This document shows positions 1 through 6,759 of a DNA stretch of 8,058 nucleotides, piece by piece. The notes under the pieces are model-generated. The model did not search any database. It saw nothing but the letters and a program-made list of their open reading frames with translations, and was not told the DNA's origin. The DNA is from Mesorhizobium sp. (lineage in GTDB: Bacteria > Pseudomonadota > Alphaproteobacteria > Rhizobiales > Rhizobiaceae): assembly GCA_019509685.1 (NCBI GenBank), contig JAEKLU010000050.1:1-8058 (forward strand). Reading direction: 5' to 3'. Position 1 is the stretch's first letter. Each line of letters opens with the position of its first letter. A program made the position numbers and the translations under genes.

Positions 1-8
1 ACAGGGAA

Positions 9-94
<86 letters not shown>

Positions 95-121
95 CAATTC
101 CTGCGAGCGAAGCGAGCGCCC

Positions 122-1222
122 ATGCCTTACGACCAGAAGAAGATCGTCGAAGCGATCCGTGCCTTCGAGCGCGGCGAGATCGTCGTCGTCATGGATGATG
201 ACGGGCGCGAGAACGAGGGCGACCTGATCGTCGCCGCCGTCCATTGCACGCCCGAAAAGATGGCCTTCATCATCCGCCACACCTCCGGCATCGTCTGCAC
301 GCCGATGCCGCGCGAGGAGGCGAAGCGGCTGAACCTGTCGCCGATGGTCGCCGACAATGATTCAGCACACACCACCGCCTTCACCGTCAGCGTCGATTTC
401 AAGCATGGGACGACAACCGGCATTTCGGCCGAGGACCGCACACTGACCGTGCGCAATCTTGCCAACGGCAATGTCGGCGGGTCTGATTTCGTGCGGCCCG
501 GCCACATCTTCCCGCTGATCGCGCGCGAAGGCGGGGTGCTGATGCGCTCGGGCCATACGGAAGCCGCTGTCGACCTGTGCAAGCTGGCCGGCTTGCCGCC
601 GATTGGCGTGATTTCGGAACTGGTCAATGACGACGGCACCGTCAAGCGCGGTCCTCAGGTCGCAAGCTTTGCCGAAGAACATAGGTTGAAGCAGGTTTCG
701 GTCGCCGACCTCATCGCCTATCGGCAGCGCAAGGAAACGCTGGTCGAGCGCGTCGCCTGTTCCGAAATCGACACGCTGGGCGGCAAGGCGCAGGTCTTCA
801 CCTACACGCTGCCCTGGGATTCCATGCATCACGTCGCCGTCGTCTTCGGCGATATCAGAGACGGCGAGGACGTGCCGGTGCGGCTGCATTCAGAAGATGT
901 CGTCACCGATGTTTTCGGCACCAGCCACCGCCTCGACGGCATCATGAAGGCGATGGGCGAGCGCAAGCGCGGCGTCATCGTCTATCTGCGCGAAGGCTCG
1001 GTCGGCGTTGCCCACCAGGAGCGCAAGCGGCCGCAGAGCGGCGACCGCGAGGATCACGAGGAAGCCCGCCGCCGCGAGAACGAATGGCGCGAAATCGGCC
1101 TCGGCGCGCAGATCCTGAAGGATCTCGGCATTTCCTCGATCAACCTGATCGCCTCGCGCGAGCGCCACTATATCGGCCTCGAAGGGTTTGGCATCCACAT
1201 CGCCAAGACCGAGATTATTTAG
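122..1222 (+). CDS. ribB: 3,4-dihydroxy-2-butanone-4-phosphate synthase with degenerate GTP cyclohydrolase II domain (RibBX type)
   Basis: This cytosolic enzyme converts ribulose 5-phosphate to 3,4-dihydroxy-2-butanone 4-phosphate plus formate, the four-carbon branch of riboflavin synthesis. Residues about 1-205 are a full DHBP synthase domain: the acidic metal-binding loop DDDGRENEGD (25-34), RHTSGIVC (52-59), SGHTEA (143-148) and SELVNDDGT (165-173). Residues about 206-366 resemble GTP cyclohydrolase II but look inactive for that reaction. By alignment from memory with E. coli RibA, the three zinc-binding cysteines are replaced by Asp259, Arg270 and Asp272, and the substrate loop RQEGRNIGL is eroded to REGSVGVA (290-297). 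This matches the proteobacterial variant called RibBX; a separate ribA should exist elsewhere. The ATG at 122 gives the usual RibB N-terminus, but no strong Shine-Dalgarno precedes it, only a purine-rich GCGAGCG repeat at 103-118. No FMN riboswitch is visible upstream. Start codon confidence is moderate; identity is very likely. Confidence 0.95.
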   Translation: MPYDQKKIVEAIRAFERGEIVVVMDDDGRENEGDLIVAAVHCTPEKMAFIIRHTSGIVCTPMPREEAKRLNLSPMVADNDSAHTTAFTVSVDFKHGTTTGISAEDRTLTVRNLANGNVGGSDFVRPGHIFPLIAREGGVLMRSGHTEAAVDLCKLAGLPPIGVISELVNDDGTVKRGPQVASFAEEHRLKQVSVADLIAYRQRKETLVERVACSEIDTLGGKAQVFTYTLPWDSMHHVAVVFGDIRDGEDVPVRLHSEDVVTDVFGTSHRLDGIMKAMGERKRGVIVYLREGSVGVAHQERKRPQSGDREDHEEARRRENEWREIGLGAQILKDLGISSINLIASRERHYIGLEGFGIHIAKTEII

Positions 1223-1240
1223 CCACCTGGGGGCGTTGGG

Positions 1241-1663
1241 ATGAGCTTCAAGGCGTATCTCAACTGCTTTGAAGATGGCGAGGAAAGCTATTTTCCCACC
1301 TCAATCGTCGAGGATGCCTTCGCGCCGTTCATCACCGAGCGTGAAGCTGAATTCTCGCGCTGGGGCGTCACCTATGACGATGCGTCGTCGGCCGACCTCT
1401 ATCTCAATCTGCACTCCGGTGACGCTTCACGATGTTCCGGCTTCACAGTCGCGCGACCACCAGACGATCCGCGCTTCTACGAGGCGTTGTGGAAAATCCT
1501 TCGCGATACCAGTTCGGTCGTTTATTGCGCCGGGGAATGCCCGCCGCCGGTCGGGCGGGCTGAAACCATACCGCATCTGAACCCGGATATGGTCGAGTCC
1601 CTAGGAAGTCCTGTTGTCGTTCTCGATGGGATCGAGATCCGCAATAGGCTTGGACAGTCGTAG
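1241..1663 (+). CDS. Small conserved-looking protein of unknown function (140 aa)
   Basis: I do not recognise the function. The protein is soluble-looking and acidic at the N-terminus, with no signal peptide or membrane segment. It has three regions: an N-terminal part rich in Glu/Asp and aromatics (1-45), a central strand-like part (50-70), and a C-terminal part with YCAGECPPP (95-103) followed by a segment ending in PVVVLDG (124-130). Cysteines are at 9, 65, 96 and 100; C96/C100 are spaced CxxxC. The ATG at 1241 follows ribBX by 18 bp with a weak GGGGG (1229-1233) upstream, so it may be co-transcribed with ribBX. Base composition is uneven: the first 60 coding bases are near half G+C, lower than the flanking genes, which could mean later acquisition. 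From memory, its general pattern resembles small single-domain hypothetical proteins scattered across bacteria, but I cannot assign a family. Confidence 0.75.
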   Translation: MSFKAYLNCFEDGEESYFPTSIVEDAFAPFITEREAEFSRWGVTYDDASSADLYLNLHSGDASRCSGFTVARPPDDPRFYEALWKILRDTSSVVYCAGECPPPVGRAETIPHLNPDMVESLGSPVVVLDGIEIRNRLGQS

Positions 1664-1691
1664 AGAAAGAACCAGACCCTTTCGAGAAACT

Positions 1692-1720
1692 GCGTCCGGT
1701 CCGCGTTCCGAACCGGACGC
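1692..1720. terminator. Stem-loop between convergent genes, probable bidirectional terminator
   Basis: GCGTCCGGT (1692-1700) pairs perfectly with ACCGGACGC (1712-1720), a GC-rich 9-bp stem with an 11-nt loop. It lies in the 65-bp gap between the stop of the 140-aa gene on the plus strand (1663) and the stop of the MFS gene on the minus strand (1729). The plus strand continues with a loosely T-rich stretch (1721-1733) and the minus strand with a short TTT. There is no clean U-tract on either side, so it is a plausible but not textbook intrinsic terminator. Confidence 0.6.
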
Positions 1721-1728
1721 TTGTGCGT

Positions 1729-2952
1729 TTATTCCGCAGGAACGACTGCGCCGTCGCATTCATCCAGATCACATGTGTGGGTGGCTAGGCTGCGCTGGCC
1801 AATCAACACCGTGAGCAACGCGATAAACCCGGCGGCCGCTGAGACCCAGAACCCGTTCCGGGCGCCGAATTCATCCACCACCGCGCCGGCGGCAAACGAG
1901 CCCAGCGCCATGCCGATGCCGATCCCGGTCATCACCCAGGTGATCCCCTCGTTCAGTATCGCTTCGGGCACATGCCGCTCGATCAGGCCAAAGGCGGTGA
2001 TGAAGGTCGGCGAAATCGCCACGCCGCTGATGAACACCGTCAGCGCCAAGAGCGGCACCGTGCCGGCGGTGAGTGGCAGCAGCGTGCCGAGCGCGACGAG
2101 GCCGACCGCGATGGCCAGCTGGCGCCGCAGCGGTGCTTTCAGGTTGAGGGCGCCGACGACGAGGCCGAGCACGAACGATCCGAGCGCATAAACGCCAATG
2201 ACAAGGCTGGCGGCACCAGGCTGGCCGAGCTCCTTGGTGATCGCCACCGTGCTCACTTCCGTCGTCGCGAAGGTCGCGCCGATGAAGATCAGGGCGAAGG
2301 TGATGATCTGCACCGGCCGCAGGCGTATTGCCGAGCCGCTCGAGCCATGGTCTATCCGTCGCACTTGCGGTTCGGTCGAACGCTGCAGGATGAAGGCTGT
2401 GGAGCCAAGGGCGAGGAACAGCGTGCTGACCAGGACACCTGCTTCCGGGAACAACGTGGCACTCAACCCCACCGACAGCGATGCGCCGGCAATATAGACC
2501 AGCTCGTCGGCCGCCGACTCGAAGGCGAAGGCCGTGTTCATCTCCGGCCGGCCGCGGAAAATCTCGGTCCAGCGTGCGCGCACCATGGCCGGCATGCTAG
2601 GCATGGTGGCGGCTGCCAGCGCCGATACGAACAGCGTCCACACCGGCCAGTCCTGATTGGCCGCCGCGGTCAGGATCGTAAAGGCAAGCACGGTAACGAT
2701 GGTGGTGGGAACCACGATCTGTGTCTGGCCGAGGCGGTCGACCAGCCTTGAGATCTGCGGCGCCACGAAAGCGTTGCTCAGCGTGAAGGTCGCCGCGACG
2801 GCGCCCGCCAGCCAGTATTCGCCGCGTGTTTGGGAGAGCATGGCTACGATGCCGATCGGCGCCATGGCGATCGGCAGCCGCGCCACGAACGCCGCCGCGG
2901 CAAAGCCTTTCGTGCCGGGAGCCCGAAAGATGTCCGCATAAGGGTTTCGCAT
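1729..2952 (-). CDS. MFS family transporter, probable drug/metabolite efflux
   Basis: This inner-membrane transporter of the major facilitator superfamily has 407 aa, the normal length for a 12-helix member. Hydrophobic segments run through almost the whole chain, with a hydrophilic central loop at about 190-212 dividing two six-helix halves. The loop between helices 2 and 3 has a motif-A-like sequence (PQISRLVDRLG, 65-75), echoed in the second half by VVDEFGARNG (358-367). A charged SAADELVY stretch (146-153) lies in a helix of the first half. The C-terminal tail is short and acidic with two cysteines. The ATG at 2952 is preferred over an upstream in-frame TTG at 2985 because GAGGAG (2965-2960) sits 7 nt before it. 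The gene diverges from a TetR regulator and shares an operator-rich intergenic region with it, the usual arrangement of an inducible efflux pump. The substrate cannot be read from sequence. Confidence 0.9.
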   Translation of the reverse strand: MRNPYADIFRAPGTKGFAAAAFVARLPIAMAPIGIVAMLSQTRGEYWLAGAVAATFTLSNAFVAPQISRLVDRLGQTQIVVPTTIVTVLAFTILTAAANQDWPVWTLFVSALAAATMPSMPAMVRARWTEIFRGRPEMNTAFAFESAADELVYIAGASLSVGLSATLFPEAGVLVSTLFLALGSTAFILQRSTEPQVRRIDHGSSGSAIRLRPVQIITFALIFIGATFATTEVSTVAITKELGQPGAASLVIGVYALGSFVLGLVVGALNLKAPLRRQLAIAVGLVALGTLLPLTAGTVPLLALTVFISGVAISPTFITAFGLIERHVPEAILNEGITWVMTGIGIGMALGSFAAGAVVDEFGARNGFWVSAAAGFIALLTVLIGQRSLATHTCDLDECDGAVVPAE

Positions 2953-2988
2953 GGTCCAGCTCCTCGACAAGGGTGAATAGCGCAATTA

Positions 2989-3003
2989 CATACGCTGCGT
3001 ATG
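2989..3003. promoter_or_regulatory. Operator O1: perfect 15-bp palindrome
   Basis: CATACGC-T-GCGTATG is a perfect 7+1+7 inverted repeat. It shares the CATACG/CGTATG half-sites with the palindromes centred at 3025 and 3048. It lies just downstream of the predicted MFS -10 element, near the expected transcription start, where bound repressor would block the transporter gene. Binding by the adjacent TetR protein is inferred from position and symmetry. Confidence 0.75.
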
Positions 3004-3009
3004 AATGTC

Positions 3010-3036
3010 AGATAGTTCATACGTCACGTATGTCAA
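3010..3036 (-). promoter_or_regulatory. Predicted sigma-70 promoter of the MFS transporter gene
   Basis: On the minus strand TTGACA (3036-3031) is a perfect -35 box. CTATCT (3015-3010) resembles the rhizobial -10 form CTATAT, and the spacing is close to that of rhizobial housekeeping promoters. The start of transcription would fall near 3003, leaving a leader of about 50 nt before the ATG at 2952. Operator O2 occupies the spacer between the two boxes, which fits direct repression. This is a prediction from consensus matching by eye. Confidence 0.55.
3018..3032. promoter_or_regulatory. Operator O2: perfect 15-bp palindrome inside the MFS promoter
   Basis: CATACGT-C-ACGTATG is a perfect 7+1+7 inverted repeat, differing from O1 only at the innermost bases. 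It overlaps the -35/-10 spacer of the predicted transporter promoter, so a dimeric repressor here would exclude RNA polymerase. The centre lies 29 bp from the centre of O1 and 23 bp from that of O3. Confidence 0.8.
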
Positions 3037-3040
3037 TTGG

Positions 3041-3055
3041 CGTACGCAACGTATG
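3041..3055. promoter_or_regulatory. Operator O3: imperfect 15-bp palindrome next to tetR
   Basis: CGTACGC-A-ACGTATG has one perfect half-site (ACGTATG, 3049-3055) and one half with two mismatches to the O2 pattern. It ends 17 bp before the tetR start codon, so it is well placed for autorepression of the regulator gene. I could not identify a convincing -35/-10 pair for tetR; TATGTG at 3052-3057 is a weak -10 candidate that would overlap this site. Confidence 0.6.
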
Positions 3056-3071
3056 TGAGTAGGGCCAGGGC

Positions 3072-3665
3072 ATGCACAGACCGCGCAAGGAGATGATCGC
3101 CGAGACACGCGCCAAGCTGATCGCGGCCGCGCGCCATGCCTTCGGCACGATCGGCTATGCCGAGGCCTCGATGGATGATTTCACTGCCTCGGCCGGCCTC
3201 ACGCGCGGCGCGCTCTACCATCATTTCGGCGACAAGAAGGGCCTGCTGCAGGCGGTCATCGCCGAGATCGACGGCGAAATGGCTGTGCGGGTCAACGAGG
3301 TGGCCGCGAGGGCGCCGACCCGCTGGCAGTGCTTCGTCGACGAATGCACAACCTATATCGAAATGGCGCTGGAGCCGGAAATCCAGCGCATCATGTTCCG
3401 CGACGGCCCGGCCGTGCTTGGCGACCCAGCGCAATGGCCGAACGCCAATGCCTGCACGGCTTCAATGACCGATCACCTGACCGCGCTGCAGGCGGAGGGA
3501 GTGGTCGTTGCCGACCTCGACCCGGAGACGGCGGCGCGGCTGATCAACGGCGCCAGCAGCCAGGCCGCGCAGCGCATCGCCAATTCGAAGGATCCGGAGG
3601 CGACGTCCAAGAAAGCAATTGCGGCTTTTCAGCAGTTGCTTAAAGGCTTGCTCGAAAAATCTTAG
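3072..3665 (+). CDS. TetR/AcrR family transcriptional regulator
   Basis: This 197-aa cytosolic DNA-binding protein is of typical TetR-family length. The N-terminal TetR_N domain spans about residues 10-58: a helix with ARHAFGTIGY (20-29), then the helix-turn-helix with DFTASAGLTRGALYHHFGDK (36-55), including the family hallmark YHHF. The C-terminal ligand-binding and dimerisation part (about 65-197) is helical and less conserved, so the inducer cannot be predicted. The ATG at 3072 is preceded by AGGG (3061-3064) at suitable spacing. The gene diverges from the MFS transporter across 119 bp carrying three related 15-bp palindromes. The likely role is a repressor of that pump and of itself, released by a pump substrate. 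Regulator class is close to certain; the target assignment is inferred from layout. Confidence 0.93.
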   Translation: MHRPRKEMIAETRAKLIAAARHAFGTIGYAEASMDDFTASAGLTRGALYHHFGDKKGLLQAVIAEIDGEMAVRVNEVAARAPTRWQCFVDECTTYIEMALEPEIQRIMFRDGPAVLGDPAQWPNANACTASMTDHLTALQAEGVVVADLDPETAARLINGASSQAAQRIANSKDPEATSKKAIAAFQQLLKGLLEKS

Positions 3666-3708
3666 GCGGTCCGTGGACTTGTTCACCGGTTTCACTGGCA
3701 TAAAGGTT

Positions 3709-3731
3709 GCCGGCGATTGACTTTCGCCGGC
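3709..3731. terminator. GC-rich stem-loop after tetR, weak terminator candidate
   Basis: GCCGGCGA (3709-3716) pairs with TCGCCGGC (3724-3731), 8 bp with a 7-nt loop. It lies 44 bp after the tetR stop and 49 bp before the next gene. No T-run follows on the plus strand, so it may be a weak or factor-dependent terminator or simply GC-rich spacer. Nothing else of note is visible in 3666-3780. Confidence 0.3.
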
Positions 3732-3780
3732 GCCGGCGCATGTTCTCCCGCCATCTCTTAGGGTGTGGAGAGTCGGGGCC

Positions 3781-4764
3781 ATGTGGGATTTCAGCATCGG
3801 CCGGTCGGTGTCCATCATGATGCGGACATGGCCGTTCATCGTCTTTCGCATGATCGTTTATTTCGGCATCACGATTGCCTACATCATGGCGACCGGCACG
3901 GGCGCCAGCGTCGGCTATGGCGTCGGCCACATTTCCACCGATCCTGACGGTCCGGCGTCGTTTGCGCTGTGGGGCGGCATTGTCGGCTTCGGCATCGTCT
4001 CGATCGCCGTCTACTGGATCCGCGAATACATCCTCTATGTGCTCAAGGCCGGCCACATCGCCGTCATGGTCCACCTGATCGACGGCCACGACGTTCCCGA
4101 CGGGCAGGGCCAGATCGCCTACGCGAAGGAAGTGGTGACCCAGCGTTTTGCCGAGGCCAACATCCTTTTCGTCGTCGACCAGCTGGTCAAGGGCGCCATC
4201 CGCGCCATCACCGGCCTGATCGGCGGCATCGCCGCCTTCCTGCCCATTCCGGGCCTGAGCGGCCTGGTCAGCTTCATCAACACCATCATCCGTCTGTCGC
4301 TGACCTATGTCGATGAGATCATCCTCGGCTACAACATCCGCATCAATTCGAACTCGCCTTTCGAGACGGCGCGGCAAGGTGTCGTGCTTTACGCGCAGAA
4401 CGGCAAGCACATGGTCAAGAATGCCGTCTGGCTGGCGGTGATCATGTGGGGCGTGTCCTTCGTCATCTTCCTGTTGATGCTGGCGCCGGCGGCCGCGATC
4501 CTCTGGGTGATGCCGGGGCAGCTTGCCGGCTGGGCCTTCGTGCTAGCCATCGTCTTTGCCTGGGCCTTCAAGGCGGCGTTCATCGAGCCGTTTGCCATTG
4601 CCTCGCTGATGCAGGTCTACTTCGAGGCGATCGAGGGCCAGACCCCCAATCCGGAATGGGATCGGCACCTGGCCGAGGCATCGTCGAAATTCCGCGAATT
4701 GCGCGACAAGGCACTCGGCTCCTTCGGCGGGAACTCACGCTGGGATACGCCCCGGGCCGCTTGA
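3781..4764 (+). CDS. Integral membrane protein of unknown function (327 aa)
   Basis: I do not recognise the function. Hydrophobic segments suggest about five or six membrane passes: roughly 18-38, 60-88, 138-172 (a long Gly/Ile-rich stretch with FLPIPGLSGL at 153-162, possibly a re-entrant hairpin or two helices), 214-241 and 245-268. A polar loop (about 98-130) lies between the second and third. Conserved-looking features are TYVDEIILGYNIR (175-187), an Asn/Ser-rich INSNSPF (188-194) and a charged, helical C-terminal tail (about 283-327), probably cytoplasmic. No signal peptide, enzyme motif or ATP-binding motif is seen. The ATG at 3781 is chosen over an in-frame GTG at 3763 because GGAGAG (3767-3772) lies 8 nt upstream. 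The gene converges with bluB and their stop codons abut exactly. Nothing ties it functionally to B12 or to the efflux pair. Confidence 0.88.
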   Translation: MWDFSIGRSVSIMMRTWPFIVFRMIVYFGITIAYIMATGTGASVGYGVGHISTDPDGPASFALWGGIVGFGIVSIAVYWIREYILYVLKAGHIAVMVHLIDGHDVPDGQGQIAYAKEVVTQRFAEANILFVVDQLVKGAIRAITGLIGGIAAFLPIPGLSGLVSFINTIIRLSLTYVDEIILGYNIRINSNSPFETARQGVVLYAQNGKHMVKNAVWLAVIMWGVSFVIFLLMLAPAAAILWVMPGQLAGWAFVLAIVFAWAFKAAFIEPFAIASLMQVYFEAIEGQTPNPEWDRHLAEASSKFRELRDKALGSFGGNSRWDTPRAA

Positions 4765-5496
4765 TCAGCTCTTTGGAGCGCCGCCAAGTCTTGCAATCGC
4801 CGATTTGAGCGGCGCCTCGCCGGCGCCGCGAAACGTTTCGCTCATCACGAGTTCCGGCAAGGCCAGGCGCTTGCCCCACCCATGCGTTTCGAGATCCGGT
4901 CTCGGTGCGAATTCCGAGACGCGGCCGACGCAGAGATAAGCGATCGGCGTGACATGTTCGGGGATCGACAGAAGCTGCTTCAGCGCCTCCGTCTCGATGA
5001 TGCTGACCCAGCCGACGCCGACACCTTCCGCGCGCGCCGCCAGCCAGAAATTCTGTACGGCGCAGACGGTGCTGTAGAGGTCCATCTCCGGATTGTGCCA
5101 GCGCCCTAACGGCGAGTCCTTCGAGCGCTGCCGGTCGCAGGTGATGCACAGATTGAGCGCGCTCTCACAGATGCCTTCGAGTTTCAGCTTGCGGTAGAGC
5201 GCCTGCCGCTCCGCCTCGATCGCCGGCAGTTCCTGTTCGCGCGCGGCAAGGAAAAGATCGCACACCTGTCGCCGTCTGGTCGCGTCGCGGATGACGATGA
5301 AATTCCACGGCTGCATGTAGCCTACCGATGGCGCATGGTGGGCGGCGGTGAGCAGCCGCGCCAGCACGCCATCGTCGAGATCGTCGCTAACGAAATGGCT
5401 GCGCACGTCACGCCTGGTGAACATCGCCCGGTAGACAGCGTCGCGCGCCAATTGGTCAAAGTCATCGCCGCCGATGGCGGGCGCAAGTGCTTGCAT
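4765..5496 (-). CDS. bluB: 5,6-dimethylbenzimidazole synthase BluB
   Basis: BluB uses O2 to break down reduced FMN into 5,6-dimethylbenzimidazole, the lower axial ligand of cobalamin; it is cytosolic and belongs to the nitroreductase-like flavoprotein fold. The 243-aa product closely follows the S. meliloti enzyme as I recall it: YRAMFTRRDVRSHF (22-35), HAPSVGYMQPWNFIV (54-68) for flavin binding, KLEGI (105-109), NPEMDLYSTVCAVQN (135-149) and GVGVGWVSI (158-166). Asp30 and Ser165 correspond to the catalytic Asp32 and Ser167 of S. meliloti BluB, so the enzyme should be active. The ATG at 5496 is chosen because GGGGAA (5507-5502) precedes it and the family N-terminus starts here; the frame stays open upstream to 5604 but that stretch is riboswitch RNA. 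A C-terminal extension of about 20 residues follows the family core. Expression should fall when cobalamin is plentiful, through the riboswitch upstream. No other cobalamin gene lies nearby. Confidence 0.96.
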   Translation of the reverse strand: MQALAPAIGGDDFDQLARDAVYRAMFTRRDVRSHFVSDDLDDGVLARLLTAAHHAPSVGYMQPWNFIVIRDATRRRQVCDLFLAAREQELPAIEAERQALYRKLKLEGICESALNLCITCDRQRSKDSPLGRWHNPEMDLYSTVCAVQNFWLAARAEGVGVGWVSIIETEALKQLLSIPEHVTPIAYLCVGRVSEFAPRPDLETHGWGKRLALPELVMSETFRGAGEAPLKSAIARLGGAPKS

Positions 5497-5501
5497 CGCT
5501 T

Positions 5502-5541
5502 TTCCCCTGCGATAAGCAGCCCCCGCCTGACCAAGCGGGTG
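5502..5541 (-). promoter_or_regulatory. Riboswitch expression platform with hairpins at the bluB ribosome-binding site
   Basis: Between the aptamer and bluB the minus strand can form CCCGC/GCGGG (5539-5535 with 5526-5522) and a short CTGC/GCAG hairpin (5519-5516 with 5510-5507) that ends directly against the Shine-Dalgarno GGGGAA (5507-5502). There is no U-run after either stem, which favours control of translation initiation over transcription termination. CCCGC could alternatively pair with the G-rich ribosome-binding region. The mechanism is inferred. Confidence 0.5.
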
Positions 5542-5546
5542 ACCAT

Positions 5547-5712
5547 GTCTGCCAGGCCGGTCTTCTGGCTCGGGATCGACCCGCGTCCGGCGCCTTCCCG
5601 TCAAAGACAGTGGCGTTTGCCGGCGCGGTCCCCCTCACAGCGTTGGGCACGCCACGGAATGAAACCGTGTTCCCGATTCTCCCGCGTCGCGGGCACCAGG
5701 CAGCAATGCGAC
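5547..5712 (-). promoter_or_regulatory. Cobalamin (adenosylcobalamin-type) riboswitch controlling bluB
   Basis: On the minus strand the conserved pieces of the cobalamin riboswitch appear in the right order: TGGTGCC (5698-5692), GGGAACACGGT (5674-5664), CCGTGGCGTGCCCAACGCTG (5657-5638), CCACTG (5613-5608), GGGAAGG (5599-5593) and the B12 box GAGCCAGAAGACCGGCCT (5571-5554). The outer P1 stem is CTGCC (5703-5699) with GGCAG (5553-5549). The aptamer ends about 50 nt before the bluB ATG. It binds the end product of the pathway, so it should switch bluB off when B12 is abundant. Boundaries are good to about 10 nt. Confidence 0.95.
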
Positions 5713-5739
5713 CTTAGCGTGAAGCTTGGCATTCGCCAA
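5711..5739 (-). promoter_or_regulatory. Candidate bluB promoter
   Basis: On the minus strand TTGGCG (5739-5734) is followed after 17 nt by TAAGGT (5716-5711), which would start transcription just at the riboswitch 5' end. The -35 match is fair and the -10 match is poor (three of six). It is proposed mainly because position and spacing fit. It overlaps the imperfect double palindrome at 5726-5743. Confidence 0.3.
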
Positions 5740-5829
5740 TGCCGTCGGCGACACGGCGAGGCGCGATTGTCCCCAGCCATTCGGCATTCAAACATGGCCA
5801 TCGCGGCCTTGGGCCCTTAGATTAGGGGC

Positions 5830-6756
<927 letters not shown>

Positions 6757-6759
6757 GGT

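Noticed and set aside
1972..2751. 259-aa plus-strand reading frame opposite the MFS gene
   Set aside because: It is Arg/Gly/Glu-rich and of shadow composition, while the opposite strand encodes a coherent multi-helix transporter.
2953..2985. Extended N-terminus of the MFS protein from a TTG at 2985
   Set aside because: The ATG at 2952 has a good GAGGAG ribosome-binding site, and the extension would run through the predicted 5' leader.
3763..3780. GTG at 3763 as start of the membrane protein
   Set aside because: Using it would consume the GGAGAG ribosome-binding site that serves the ATG at 3781.
3640..4410. 256-aa minus-strand reading frame opposite the membrane protein gene
   Set aside because: It is an Asp/Arg/Gly-rich low-complexity frame typical of the shadow strand of a GC-rich gene, with no ribosome-binding site or family motif.
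5497..5604. Extended N-terminus of BluB reaching 5604
   Set aside because: The added residues are Arg/Gly/Pro-rich translation of riboswitch RNA, including the B12 box. The ATG at 5496 has its own ribosome-binding site and matches the family start.
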